In this document: piece by piece, positions 38,838 to 47,819 of the stretch
How positions within the stretch are numbered: the first letter of the stretch is position 1
Layout: each line of letters opens with the position of its first letter
Source: JASLDZ01 sp964242625
GTDB lineage: Bacteria > Pseudomonadota > Alphaproteobacteria > Caulobacterales > Caulobacteraceae
Length of the DNA stretch: 64,000 nucleotides
Assembly: GCA_964242625.1 (NCBI GenBank)
Contig: CAXTAO010000004.1
Coordinates: forward strand, 62,001-126,000
Direction of reading: 5' to 3'
Position numbers and translations under genes: made by a program
Notes under the pieces: generated by a model
Database searches by the model: none
What the model was told of the DNA's origin: nothing
What the model saw: the letters and a program-made list of their open reading frames with translations, nothing else

Positions 38838-39377
38838 ATGCGCCCCGTCGCTTTCGCCCTCGCCGCCGCCGTGGCGACCCTCGCCGCCGGCTGCGCCCAC
38901 GCGGCCCTGCCCGTCGGCGCCGCCGCGCCCGACTTCACCGCCCCCGCCGCGCTTGGCGGCAAGGCGTTCAGCTTCACCCTGTCCAAGGCGCTCGCCCGGG
39001 GGCCGGTCGTGCTCTACTTCTTCCCCGCCGCCTTCACCTCCGGCTGCACCAAGGAGGCGCACGACTTCGCCGAGGCCTCCGCCGACTTCGCCAAGGCCGG
39101 CGCGACGGTCGTGGGCGTCACCGCCGGCAACGCCGACCGCATCGGCGAATTCTCCAAGGTCGAGTGCCGCGACAAGTTCGCCGTCGCCGCCGATCCCGGC
39201 GCCAAGATCGCCGCGCAGTACAAGTCCACCCTGGCGCTGAAGCCCGGCTGGTCCGACCGCACCTCCTACGTCATCGGCCAGGACGGTAAAGTGAAGTTCG
39301 TCTACTCCGACCTGAACCCGGACAAGCACGTCGACCTGACGCTTGCGGAGGTGAGGAAGCTGAAGGGGGCGGGGTGA
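38838..39377 (+). CDS. Exported peroxiredoxin (PrxQ/BCP-like)
   Basis: 179 residues. The N-terminus is a signal peptide (MRPVAFALAAAVATLAAGCA); LAAGC could be a lipobox with Cys19. The thioredoxin-fold core has the peroxidatic Cys70 in AAFTSGCTKEAHDF and Cys111 in KVECRDKFAV, a possible resolving Cys. Reduces peroxides in the periplasm. Peroxiredoxins with a secretion signal are less common than cytosolic ones. GGAGA precedes the start. Confidence 0.88.
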   Translation: MRPVAFALAAAVATLAAGCAHAALPVGAAAPDFTAPAALGGKAFSFTLSKALARGPVVLYFFPAAFTSGCTKEAHDFAEASADFAKAGATVVGVTAGNADRIGEFSKVECRDKFAVAADPGAKIAAQYKSTLALKPGWSDRTSYVIGQDGKVKFVYSDLNPDKHVDLTLAEVRKLKGAG

Positions 39378-39406
39378 GGGGTTGGTTGGGGCGCTTTGGT
39401 TCTGAC

Positions 39407-39918
39407 GCCGGGCAGGGCCGCCGTGCTCGGTCGCGTCAAGGGACGCTTCGCTCTTCGCCCTTGACCCGCCCTGCGCGCGACGGCTGACGCGGGGGCGTCG
39501 GGACGCGGGGCGTCCCTTCGATAGTTCGACAACGCCTCCGGCGGGTCGAACACAGGGCTGTGACTTGGGTGAGCCCGCCTTCTTCGGTCGAGCCTCCGTC
39601 ATCCTCAAGCTTGACCCGAGGGTCGGGCGCGGGCCCAGCGGTCGCGTTGCCGCCTCGCGCCGAGCGGAGCCGCAGGCTCGGCCCTCGGGTCGCGGCGGGG
39701 AGAAGGATGAGCGCCGCCCGTCGATGGCGGGCTATGGCAAGCTACAGCCCTGTGTTCGACGCGGGCCGCAGGCCTAAGTCGAACTATCAAGAAGGGACGC
39801 CCCGCGTCCCGACCCCTCCAGTCAGCCGTCGCGCGCAGGGCGGGTCAAGGCAGCGGCGCAGCCGCTCCTGCGCAAGCAGGTCGCCTTGACGCGACCGAGC
39901 ACGGCGGCCCTACCCGGC
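39407..39918. repeat. Fold-back element with ~155-175 bp inverted repeats
   Basis: The arm 39407-39561 and the arm 39744-39918 are imperfect inverted repeats. Matching blocks include GCCGCCGTGCTCGGTCGCGT, TTGACCCGCCCTGCGCGCGA, GTCGGGACGCGGGGCGTCCC and GAACACAGGGCTGT. The 182-base centre is itself palindromic (TCATCCTCAAGCTTGACCCG against CCCTCGGGTCGCG...GGATGA). No transposase or other gene is inside. Could be a non-autonomous mobile element or a nested palindromic repeat. Confidence 0.75.
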
Positions 39919-40011
39919 ATCCGATTAGCGGCGCGTACCCACCTCCGCCGAGCACACGCCCCCACCTATCCCCGCCCCCTCGCGCCGGCCGCAAAGTCCC
40001 TGTCGACCCCG

Positions 40012-40176
40012 CGGCTGGGGAGGGCGCTTCGGATCCGCGCTCGAGGTGGCCGGGGGGCTGTGGTCGTGCGGGACCGGGCCTTTCGCCCGGCCCCTCCCCA
40101 GCCGGCGACGGCGCGGGAGGGATCAGTGTCTGCGGGGGGTGAAACCGCAGAGCCCGGGAGGCGTCGGATGCCTCCC
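40012..40176. repeat. Cluster of stable stem-loops
   Basis: CGGCTGGGGAGGG (40012-40024) pairs with CCCTCCCCAGCCG (40092-40104), enclosing CCGGGC/GCCCGG (40074-40079/40085-40090). Next come CTGCGG/CCGCAG (40130-40135/40145-40150) and GGGAGGC/GCCTCCC (40156-40162/40170-40176). Could be a structured RNA or an intergenic repeat. Confidence 0.5.
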
Positions 40177-40435
40177 GCCCGCCGGGCGATCCGGGTCGAA
40201 GGGCCCGGGTCGGGGCGCGAGGGGTCAGAGCCCGCGCCTGGACGAGCCGTACCTGGGCGGACAATGCCCGCTTCGGCCTCCCCCGAGCCCGACCGCGCGG
40301 AGCGCTGCGCCTCTGCCGAAACACACACATCGCGCGCCCCACGGTCTCCGGGCCGGGGCGCGGCGCTCCGCACCTCCCCGACCCTCCGCGGCCTGCGCCG
40401 GCGGAGCGCGCCGGCGTGCGCCCTTGCGTTCGACC

Positions 40436-40462
40436 TTGCGTTCGGGGCGGTTTCGCGTAGAA
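40436..40462 (+). promoter_or_regulatory. Candidate rpsF operon promoter
   Basis: TTGCGTT (40436-40442; a twin TTGCGTT at 40424-40430) and GCGTAGAA (40455-40462), roughly like the Caulobacter-type housekeeping promoter, about 156 bases upstream of rpsF. Confidence 0.4.
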
Positions 40463-40617
40463 GCGCCCCCTTCCCGAGAGGCGGTCCGTCGCGGCCCCGC
40501 CAGGGGACGGGCTTGCGCCCGCCCCGCCGCGAGCCGGAACCGTCGGGGCGCGCCGCATCTTCCGCCGGCCCGCCACGCCGCCCTCGCCTGCCGACGGAAG
40601 AGGATACGGACGCCCCC

Positions 40618-41019
40618 ATGGCGCTCTACGAACACGTCGTCATCGCGCGACAGGACATCTCGCCCCAGCAGGCCGAGGCGCTGAACGACCAGCTCAAGGC
40701 CACCATCGAGGCGGGCGGCGGATCGGTCGCCAAGATCGAGTACTGGGGCCTGCGCAACCTCACCTACCGCATCAACAAGAACCGCAAGGGGCACTATTCG
40801 CTCCTGGCGCTCGACAGCCCCGCGCCGGCCGTCAAGGAGATGGAGCGCCAGCTCTCGCTCAACGAAGACGTGCTGCGCTACCTCACCGTGAAGGTCGAGG
40901 AGCTCGACCTCGAACTCTCGCCCGTGCTCGCCCGCCGCGAGCGTGACCGCGAACGCTCCGACCGCCGCGACGGCGACGGCGGCGGGCGCGACGCGGCCCC
41001 CGCGCCCGTGAGCGAGTAA
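40618..41019 (+). CDS. rpsF: 30S ribosomal protein S6
   Basis: 133 residues starting MALYEHVVIARQDISPQQAE, with YWGLRNLTYRINKNRKGHYS typical of S6, and a long charged C-terminal tail as seen in alphaproteobacteria. First gene of the rpsF-rpsR-rplI operon. Confidence 0.96.
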   Translation: MALYEHVVIARQDISPQQAEALNDQLKATIEAGGGSVAKIEYWGLRNLTYRINKNRKGHYSLLALDSPAPAVKEMERQLSLNEDVLRYLTVKVEELDLELSPVLARRERDRERSDRRDGDGGGRDAAPAPVSE

Positions 41020-41030
41020 GGATCACCGCC

Positions 41031-41318
41031 ATGACCGACGTCACCCCCAACGACACCGCCCCGGGCGCCCCCGCGGGCGGCTCCGGCGGCGGCCAGCGCC
41101 GCCCCTTCTTCCGCCGCCGCAAGGTCGATCCGTTCGCGGGCGCCGGCGCGCCGAAGATCGACTACAAGGACGTGAAGCTCCTGCAGCGCTACGTCTCCGA
41201 GCGAGGCAAGATCGTGCCGTCGCGCATCACCGCGGTCAGCCAGAAGAACCAGCGCAAGCTCGCCCAGGCGATCAAGCGCGCCCGGTTCCTCGCGCTCCTG
41301 CCCTACGTCGTCCGGTAA
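41031..41318 (+). CDS. rpsR: 30S ribosomal protein S18
   Basis: 95 residues. The core reads DYKDVKLLQRYVSERGKIVP, SRITAVSQKNQRKLAQAIKR and ARFLALLPYVVR. An N-terminal Gly/Pro-rich extension precedes it. AAGGA lies upstream of the ATG. Partner of S6 on the 30S platform. Confidence 0.96.
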   Translation: MTDVTPNDTAPGAPAGGSGGGQRRPFFRRRKVDPFAGAGAPKIDYKDVKLLQRYVSERGKIVPSRITAVSQKNQRKLAQAIKRARFLALLPYVVR

Positions 41319-41333
41319 GGGAGGGCTGATCGC

Positions 41334-41912
41334 ATGAAAGTCGTTCTGCTCGAGCGCGTGCACAACCTCGGCGCCATCGGCGACGTGGTGACGGTGAAGG
41401 ACGGGTTCGCCCGCAACTTCCTCCTGCCGCGGTCCAAGGCGCTGCGCGCCACCGCCTCCAACCTCAAGACCTTCGAGACCGACCGCGCCGCCATCGAGGC
41501 GCGCAACGCCGACAACCGCCAGACCGCCCAGCGCCAGGGCGACCGCATCGACGGCCAGAACTATGTGATGATCCGCCAGGCGGGCGAGTCGGGCCAACTC
41601 TACGGCTCGGTGACCGGCCGCGACGTGGCCGACGCCATGGAGGCGGAGGGCGCGCGTGTCTCCCGCAGCCAGATCGTGCTCGACCGGCCGATCAAGGCCT
41701 TGGGCGTGCATTCGGTGAAGGTACAGCTCCACCCGGAGGTGAGCGTCACCGTGCAGATCAACATCGCCCGCTCGGCCGACGAGGCCGACCGCCAGGCCCG
41801 CGGCGAGGACGTGATCGCCTCCCAGTACGAGGACGAGCGCGCCCAGGACGCCCAGGCCGCCGCCGACATGCTGGAAGGCGGCGCGGGCCAAGCGATGCAG
41901 GACGCCTACTGA
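41334..41912 (+). CDS. rplI: 50S ribosomal protein L9
   Basis: 192 residues. The N-terminus MKVVLLERVHNLGAIGDVVT and GFARNFLLPRSKALRAT define L9, followed by a long helix and the C-terminal domain. The tail is extended and acidic (EDERAQDAQAAADMLEGG), as in other alphaproteobacteria. GGGAGG precedes the start. Ends at a strong terminator. Confidence 0.96.
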   Translation: MKVVLLERVHNLGAIGDVVTVKDGFARNFLLPRSKALRATASNLKTFETDRAAIEARNADNRQTAQRQGDRIDGQNYVMIRQAGESGQLYGSVTGRDVADAMEAEGARVSRSQIVLDRPIKALGVHSVKVQLHPEVSVTVQINIARSADEADRQARGEDVIASQYEDERAQDAQAAADMLEGGAGQAMQDAY

Positions 41913-41937
41913 GCCTGCCGCAAGGCCGGAACTGATG

Positions 41938-41969
41938 CGAAGGGCGCGGGAGCGATCCCGCGCCCTTCG
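41938..41969 (+). terminator. Terminator of rpsF-rpsR-rplI operon
   Basis: Perfect 14-bp stem CGAAGGGCGCGGGA (41938-41951) / TCCCGCGCCCTTCG (41956-41969), loop GCGA. A second small hairpin CCCTGCG/CGCAGGG follows at 41983-42000. Confidence 0.85.
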
Positions 41970-42048
41970 TCGTCTCGACCCGCCCTGCGCTCGCGCAGGG
42001 GTCGCCTGCACGGCTCCCAGGTCGCCACGTCCGGAACCGTCATGCCTG

Positions 42049-42080
42049 CCGTCCACAGAAGCGACGGCAGCTGTGGACGG
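42049..42080. promoter_or_regulatory. Inverted repeat with TGTGGAC upstream of dnaB
   Basis: CCGTCCACAG (42049-42058) and CTGTGGACGG (42071-42080), a perfect 10-bp inverted repeat 52 bases upstream of dnaB. The TGTGGA core recalls a DnaA box but the 5' part does not match. Operator or hairpin; function unproven. Confidence 0.4.
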
Positions 42081-42132
42081 GTCGCGCGTGCCGCAGGCGC
42101 CGCCGCTTCGGTCCGGCTAGAACGGACGGCTC

Positions 42133-43617
42133 ATGAGCTCCACCGCCCTCAGCTTCGCCCCGGCCGCCGTGCCTGAGGCTGCGCCCGCGACCCTGCCGTC
42201 CAACGTCGAAGCCGAGCAGGCGCTGATCGGCGCGGTGCTTCTGGACAACGGCGCCTACGAGCGGCTGTCCGACCGGCTGCAGGCGCGCCACTTCTACGAG
42301 CCGTTCCACCAGCGCCTGTTCGCCGCGATGGAGGAGCACGTCCGCAAGGGGCAGCTGGCCGACCCGCTCACCATGATGGAGCGCTTCCGCCGCGACCCGG
42401 CGTTCGAGGCGCTGGGCGGCGTGCGCTACCTCGCCGACCTCGTGAACCGTGCGCCGCCGGCCGCCAACGCCTTCGACTACGGCCGGGTGATCTACGACCT
42501 GGCGCTCCGTCGCGACCTGATCCGGATCGGCGGCGACATGGCCCACGCCGCAGGGGCCGACCAGGAGACCGAGGCCCGCGACCAGATCGAGGCGGTCGAG
42601 CAGCAGCTCTACACCCTCGCGGAGACGGGCGGCGTCTCCCAAGGCTTCCAAACCTTCGAGAACGCCCTGGCGGGCGCGGTGGCCATGATCACGGAGGCCA
42701 AGGAGCGCGAGGGCGGGCTCGCCGGCCTCTCCTGCGGCCTGCTCGACCTCGACCGCCAGCTGGGCGGGCTGCACCCGTCCGACCTCGTGATCCTGGCGGG
42801 GCGCCCGTCGATGGGCAAGACCGCGCTCGCCACCAACATCGCCTTCAACGTGGCGCGCAACTACAGCTGGGAGCCCGCAGCCGACGGCTCGCGCCGCACC
42901 TCCTCAGGGGGCGTGGTCGCCTTCTTCAGCCTCGAAATGAGCGCCGAGCAGCTCGCCACCCGCCTCCTCGCCGACGTGTCGGGCGTATCGTCCGACAAGC
43001 TGCGCAAGGGCGAGATCGACGACGGCGACTATGTCGCCGTGCGCGACGCGGCGGTGGAGGTGCAGCAGAGCCCCCTCTACATCGACGCCACCGGCGGCCT
43101 GTCCATCGCCAAGCTGGCGGCGCGCGCGCGGCGGCTGAAGCGTTCCACCGGGCTCGACCTGATCGTGGTGGACTACCTTCAGCTCGTCACCACCGACGGC
43201 TCGAAGGGCGACAACAGGGTGCAGGAGGTCTCCAGCATTACTCAGGGGCTCAAGGCGCTGGCGAAGGAGCTGTCGGTGCCGGTGGTGGCGCTGTCGCAGC
43301 TGTCGCGCCAGGTCGAGAACCGCGAGGACAAGAAGCCCCAGCTGTCGGACCTGCGCGAGTCGGGCTCGATCGAGCAGGACGCCGACGTGGTGATGTTCGT
43401 CTATCGCGAGAGCTACTACCTGGGCCGCGCCGAGCCGCGCGAGGGCACGCCCGAGCACCTGCAGTGGCAGGACGACATGGACAAGGTGGCGGGCATGGCC
43501 GACGTCATCATCGGCAAGCAGCGCCACGGTCCGATCGGCACGGTGCGCCTGTCGTTCAACCCCGACCTGACCAAGTTCGGCAACCTCGCCCGCGCCGACC
43601 GCTACGACTTCGGCTGA
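42133..43617 (+). CDS. dnaB: Replicative DNA helicase
   Basis: 494 residues. N-terminal domain PSNVEAEQALIGAVLLDNGA; RecA-like motor with Walker A LAGRPSMGKTALATNIAFNV, DLIVVDYLQLV (Walker B), and VALSQLSRQVENREDKKPQL, LRESGSIEQDADVVMFVYRE. No intein. Unwinds DNA at the fork. Position after rplI and before alr is conserved in alphaproteobacteria. Confidence 0.97.
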   Translation: MSSTALSFAPAAVPEAAPATLPSNVEAEQALIGAVLLDNGAYERLSDRLQARHFYEPFHQRLFAAMEEHVRKGQLADPLTMMERFRRDPAFEALGGVRYLADLVNRAPPAANAFDYGRVIYDLALRRDLIRIGGDMAHAAGADQETEARDQIEAVEQQLYTLAETGGVSQGFQTFENALAGAVAMITEAKEREGGLAGLSCGLLDLDRQLGGLHPSDLVILAGRPSMGKTALATNIAFNVARNYSWEPAADGSRRTSSGGVVAFFSLEMSAEQLATRLLADVSGVSSDKLRKGEIDDGDYVAVRDAAVEVQQSPLYIDATGGLSIAKLAARARRLKRSTGLDLIVVDYLQLVTTDGSKGDNRVQEVSSITQGLKALAKELSVPVVALSQLSRQVENREDKKPQLSDLRESGSIEQDADVVMFVYRESYYLGRAEPREGTPEHLQWQDDMDKVAGMADVIIGKQRHGPIGTVRLSFNPDLTKFGNLARADRYDFG

Positions 43618-43666
43618 CGCCGCGCGCTCTCCCCACCCCCGTCCGCGCCTGCTAGGCCCCGCGGCG

Positions 43667-44740
43667 ATGGCCGACCTCGCCGAAGCCCGCCTCACGGTCG
43701 ACCTCGACGCGTTGGCCCGCAACCACGCCCGGCTGCGCGCGGTGGCGAGCGGGGCGGAGGTCGCGCCCGTGGTCAAGGCCGACGGCTACGGCCTGGGCGC
43801 GGCGGAGGTGGCGCGGCGGCTCTACGCCGACGGGGCGCGGCGCTTCTTCGTAGCGCGGCTCTCGGAGGGCGAGGCGCTGCGCGCGGCGCTGAGCACGCGC
43901 GAGGCGGTGATCTACGTGCTGGACGGCTGCACGCCCGGCGCGGCCGAGCGGCTGGACGCCGCCGCGCTGATTCCCGTGCTGAACAGCCTCGACCAGGTCG
44001 CCGCCTGGGCGCGCGGCGCGCCCCGCGTGGGCCGGCCCACGGCGCTGCACGTCGACACCGGCATGAACCGGCTGGGCCTGCCGCCCGACGAGGCGCGCGC
44101 CCTCGCCGCCTCGAGCGACCGGCTGGGCCGGCTCGACGTGACGCTCGTCATGTCGCACCTCGCCTGCGCGGAGGACGCGGGCTCGCCGATGAACATAGCC
44201 CAGCTGAGCCGCTTTCGAGAGGCGCGGGCGCTGTTCCCGCAGGCCCGGGCGAGCCTGGCCAACAGCGCGGGCGTGGCGCTGGGAGGCGCGTTCGCCTTCG
44301 ACATGGTGCGGCCGGGCATAGGCCTCTACGGCGGCTACGGGAGCGAGCCGGTGGCGCGCTGGGAAGTTCCGATCCTGCAGCTGCGCACCGTGCGGCCGGG
44401 CGAGAGCATAGGCTACGGCGCGAGCTTCACCGCGTCCGAGACGCTCCGCACCGCGACCGTGGCCGCCGGCTACGCCGACGGCGCCTTGCGGGCGCTCTCC
44501 GGCGGCGGGTATGGGACGCTCGATGGCCGACCCTGTCCCATACTCGGCCGCATCTCCATGGACCTCCTCGTCGTGGACGTGAGCGCCGCGCCCGGCGCGC
44601 GCGTCGGCGACCTCGTCACGCTCCTGGGCGAAGATCCTGCGCTGGACGCGGTGGCGCAAGCCGCCGGCACCATCGGCTACGAGATCCTCGTGCGGCTCGG
44701 CGCGCGCAACGCCCGCGCCTACCGGGGCGCCCGCGGATGA
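43667..44740 (+). CDS. alr: Alanine racemase
   Basis: 357 residues. PLP-Lys37 in VAPVVKADGYGLGAAEVARR; HVDTGMNRLGLPP, FDMVRPGIGLYGG and the catalytic Tyr region SIGYGASF are all visible. Makes D-alanine for peptidoglycan. Overlaps mlaE by 4 bases. Confidence 0.95.
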   Translation: MADLAEARLTVDLDALARNHARLRAVASGAEVAPVVKADGYGLGAAEVARRLYADGARRFFVARLSEGEALRAALSTREAVIYVLDGCTPGAAERLDAAALIPVLNSLDQVAAWARGAPRVGRPTALHVDTGMNRLGLPPDEARALAASSDRLGRLDVTLVMSHLACAEDAGSPMNIAQLSRFREARALFPQARASLANSAGVALGGAFAFDMVRPGIGLYGGYGSEPVARWEVPILQLRTVRPGESIGYGASFTASETLRTATVAAGYADGALRALSGGGYGTLDGRPCPILGRISMDLLVVDVSAAPGARVGDLVTLLGEDPALDAVAQAAGTIGYEILVRLGARNARAYRGARG

Positions 44741-45507
44741 ACCTTGTGCAGGCGCTGGGCCGCGCGGTGCTGGGGCTGGTGGCCGCGGTGGGGCGCGTGG
44801 CGATCTTCGCCGGACGAGGGCTCGGGCGCGCGGCGCTGCCGCCCTACTTCCCGCGCCAGTTCGCCCGGCAGGTGATGGCGATCGGCTACTATTCGCTGCC
44901 GGTGGTGGGGCTGACGGCCGTGTTCACCGGCGCCGCCCTGGCGCTCAACATCTACACCGGCGGCAACCGCTTCAACGCCGAGCAGATCATGCCGCAGATC
45001 GTGGGCATCGGCATCACGCGCGAACTCGGCCCGGTGCTGGCCGCCCTCATGCTGGCCGGGCGCGTCTCGGCCGCCATCGCCGCCGAGATCGGCGCCATGC
45101 GCGCCACCGAGCAGATCGACGCCTTGGAGACGCTCTCCACCGACCCCTTCCGCTATCTGATCGCGCCGCGGCTGATCGCGGGCGTGCTCACCCTGCCGCT
45201 GCTCACGGTCGTGGCCGACACCATCGGCATCGCCGGCGGCTGGCTCGTCGCCACCCAGAGCCTGGGCTTCAACGGCGCCACCTACGTCGAGAACACCTGG
45301 AACTTCATCACCTCGGGCGACGTGATCACCGGCCTGATCAAGGCGGCGGTGTTCGGCCTGATCGTGACGCTCATGGGCTGCTACCACGGATACACCGCCT
45401 CGGGCGGGGCGCGGGGCGTGGGGCGGGCGACGACCAACGCGGTGGTCTCGGCCGCCGTCCTCGTCTTCGCCGCCGACTTCGTGCTGACGAGCCTGTTCAG
45501 CCGATGA
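44737..45507 (+). CDS. MlaE-type ABC permease
   Basis: 256 residues with about five membrane helices. Family motifs: MAIGYYSLPVVGLTAVFTGA, ITRELGPVLAALMLAGRVSA, AIAAEIGAMRATEQIDALET, and a C-terminal YTASGGARGVGRATTNAVV. Permease of the Mla lipid transport system between inner and outer membrane. The ATPase follows, overlapping by 4 bases; the MlaD-like protein is not next in this window. Confidence 0.93.
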   Translation: MNLVQALGRAVLGLVAAVGRVAIFAGRGLGRAALPPYFPRQFARQVMAIGYYSLPVVGLTAVFTGAALALNIYTGGNRFNAEQIMPQIVGIGITRELGPVLAALMLAGRVSAAIAAEIGAMRATEQIDALETLSTDPFRYLIAPRLIAGVLTLPLLTVVADTIGIAGGWLVATQSLGFNGATYVENTWNFITSGDVITGLIKAAVFGLIVTLMGCYHGYTASGGARGVGRATTNAVVSAAVLVFAADFVLTSLFSR

Positions 45508-46367
45508 GCCAGACCACCCTGTTCGGCGACTCGGGCCTCCTGCCCTACCCCGCCCAGCCCAAGCTCGAGCTGCGCGGCGTGGTGAAGCGCTTCGAGGGGC
45601 GCACGGTCCTGGACGGGGTCAGCCTCGACGTGCCGGTCGGCCGCTCGCTCGTGATCATCGGCGGCTCGGGCCAGGGCAAGTCGGTCACGCTGAAGATCGC
45701 CATCGGCCTCCTGCAGCCCGACGCGGGCGAGGTCTTGGTCGACGGCGTGCCCGTCGGCCGGGCGGACGCTTCGCAGGCCGGGCACATGGCCAAGTTCGGC
45801 CTCCTGTTCCAGGGTGCGGCGCTGTTCGACAGCCTGACCGTCTGGCAGAACGTGGCCTTCCGCCTGATCAACGCCGACCGCGTGAGCCGGCGCGAAGCGC
45901 GCGAGCGCGCCTGCGAGGCGCTGCGCCAGGTGGGGCTCGACCCCGCGGCGGTCTCCCAGCTCTATCCGGGCGAGATCTCGGGCGGCATGCAGAAGCGCGT
46001 GGGGCTGGCGCGCGCCATCGTGGCGCACCCGGAGATCCTGTTCTTCGACGAGCCGACGACCGGCCTCGACCCCATCAACTCCGACGTGATCAACAACCTC
46101 ATCGTCGAGCAGGTGCGCCGCCTGGGCTGCACGGCGGTCTCCATCACTCACGACATGGCCTCGGCCAGGAAGATCGCCGACGAGATCGCCATGCTGCACG
46201 ACGGGCGGGTGGTGTGGCGCGGCCCGGCCTCACAGATCGACGATTCGGGAAACGCCTACGTCGACCAGTTTGTGAACGGCCGCGCCGACGGGCCCATCAC
46301 CCACGACATCGCGGCGCGCCGCGCGGGCTCCACCCCCCGCGAGCAGGCCGTCTCCGCGCGGCGCTGA
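45504..46367 (+). CDS. MlaF-type ABC ATPase
   Basis: 287 residues. Walker A IIGGSGQGKSVTLKIAIGLL, Q-loop FGLLFQGAALFDSLTVWQNV, signature EISGGMQKRVGLARAIVA, and Walker B ILFFDEPTTGLDPINSDVIN. Energises phospholipid transport with the preceding permease. Confidence 0.93.
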   Translation: MSQTTLFGDSGLLPYPAQPKLELRGVVKRFEGRTVLDGVSLDVPVGRSLVIIGGSGQGKSVTLKIAIGLLQPDAGEVLVDGVPVGRADASQAGHMAKFGLLFQGAALFDSLTVWQNVAFRLINADRVSRREARERACEALRQVGLDPAAVSQLYPGEISGGMQKRVGLARAIVAHPEILFFDEPTTGLDPINSDVINNLIVEQVRRLGCTAVSITHDMASARKIADEIAMLHDGRVVWRGPASQIDDSGNAYVDQFVNGRADGPITHDIAARRAGSTPREQAVSARR

Positions 46368-46369
46368 GC

Positions 46370-47755
46370 GTGGCGCGCGAGGGGGCCCTCTACGCCTGCC
46401 AGTCGTGCGGGGCCGTCCACCCCAAGTGGTCGGGGCGCTGCGACGCCTGCGGGGCGTGGAACACGCTCGTCGAGGAGATCACCGCCAAGCCGCCGCCTGG
46501 CGCGCTCGCCCCCACCCGCGGCCGCAAGGGCGCGGGCCTCGCCTTCGAGACGCTGGACGCCGAGACTCCCACCCCCGCCCGCATCACCACGGGCGTGGGC
46601 GAGTTCGACCGGGTGTGCGGCGGGGGCGTCGTGCCGGGCTCGGCCGTCCTGATCGGCGGCGACCCGGGCGTCGGCAAGTCGACCCTTCTCCTGCAGGCGG
46701 CGGGAGCGGCGGCGCTGGGCGGCGCGCGCGTGGCCTATGTCTCGGGCGAGGAGGCGGTCGAGCAGGTGCGCGCCCGCGCCCAACGCATGGGCCTGGGCGC
46801 CGCCCCCGTGCGCCTCGCCGCCGAGACGGGGCTGCGCGCCATCACCGACGCGCTGAAGCGCGAGCCCTTCGATCTCGTGGTGATCGACTCGATCCAGACG
46901 GTGTGGAGCGACCAGCTGGAGGCCGCGCCGGGCTCGGTCGCCCAGGTCCGCGCCTGTGCGGGCGAGCTCGTGCGGCTGGCCAAGAGCCGCGGCGTGGCGG
47001 TCGTCTTGGTCGGCCACGTCACCAAGGACGGCCAGATCGCCGGCCCGCGCGTGGTGGAGCACATGGTCGACGCGGTGCTCTCCTTTGAGGGCGAGCGCGG
47101 CTACCCGTTCCGCATCCTGCGGGGATTGAAGAATCGCTTCGGCGCGGTGGACGAGATCGGCGTGTTCGAGATGGGCGACGGCGGCCTGCGCGAGGTGCGC
47201 AACCCGTCGGCGCTGTTCCTGGGCGAGGGCGGCGCAAGGGCGGCGGGGGCGGCGGTGTTCGCCGGCGTTGAGGGCTCGCGCCCCGTCCTGGTCGAGGTGC
47301 AGGCGCTGGTCGCCCCCTCCGCCTACGGCACGCCGCGCCGCGCGGTGGTCGGCTGGGACCAGGGACGCCTCGCCATGGTGCTGGCGGTCCTGGAGGCCCG
47401 CTGCGACGTCTCCTTCGGCGACCGCGACGTGTACCTGAACGTCGCGGGCGGCCTGCGCATCACCGAGCCCGCGGCCGACCTCGCCGCCGCCGCCGCCCTG
47501 GTCTCCTCGGCGCGCGACATGCCGCTGCCGCAGGACTGCGTTGTGTTCGGCGAGATCAGCCTCTCGGGCGACGTGCGGCCGGTGAACCGGGCGGAGGCGC
47601 GGATCCGCGAGGCGCAGAAGCTGGGCTTCGCGCGGGCGCTGGGGCCGAAGCCGATGCGGCCGGGAGAGGCCGGCGCGCCCGCAGGCTTCACCCTCGCCGC
47701 CGTCTCGCGGCTCGACGACGCCGTGCGACAGATTGGAGACGGCGCCTGGGACTGA
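46370..47755 (+). CDS. radA: DNA repair protein RadA
   Basis: 461 residues from GTG 46370. N-terminal zinc finger (Cys10, 13, 24, 27), Walker A LIGGDPGVGKSTLLLQAA, the KNRFG motif in LRGLKNRFGAVDEIG, and a C-terminal Lon-like domain (FGEISLSGDVRPVNRAEARI). Promotes branch migration during homologous recombination. Confidence 0.96.
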   Translation: MAREGALYACQSCGAVHPKWSGRCDACGAWNTLVEEITAKPPPGALAPTRGRKGAGLAFETLDAETPTPARITTGVGEFDRVCGGGVVPGSAVLIGGDPGVGKSTLLLQAAGAAALGGARVAYVSGEEAVEQVRARAQRMGLGAAPVRLAAETGLRAITDALKREPFDLVVIDSIQTVWSDQLEAAPGSVAQVRACAGELVRLAKSRGVAVVLVGHVTKDGQIAGPRVVEHMVDAVLSFEGERGYPFRILRGLKNRFGAVDEIGVFEMGDGGLREVRNPSALFLGEGGARAAGAAVFAGVEGSRPVLVEVQALVAPSAYGTPRRAVVGWDQGRLAMVLAVLEARCDVSFGDRDVYLNVAGGLRITEPAADLAAAAALVSSARDMPLPQDCVVFGEISLSGDVRPVNRAEARIREAQKLGFARALGPKPMRPGEAGAPAGFTLAAVSRLDDAVRQIGDGAWD

Positions 47756-47819
47756 TCCGCCCTATATGCGCGCTCGACAGTCCGACCGCGTCGGATCGCC
47801 TGCCGCACCGGGAGCCTGA

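Larger units (their letters stand above)
39919..40617. other. Gene-free region upstream of rpsF with many hairpins
   Basis: About 700 bases without a convincing gene on either strand. Holds nested hairpins at 40012-40176 and a candidate promoter near 40436. Open frames here have shadow-like composition. Confidence 0.5.

Noticed and set aside
40012..40330. Known riboswitch or RNase P RNA
   Set aside because: None of the conserved motifs (for example the RNase P GAGGAAAGTCC stretch) was found on either strand.
39966..40619. 217-aa minus-strand frame upstream of rpsF
   Set aside because: Low-complexity Arg/Pro/Ala translation, overlaps hairpins and has no ribosome-binding site.
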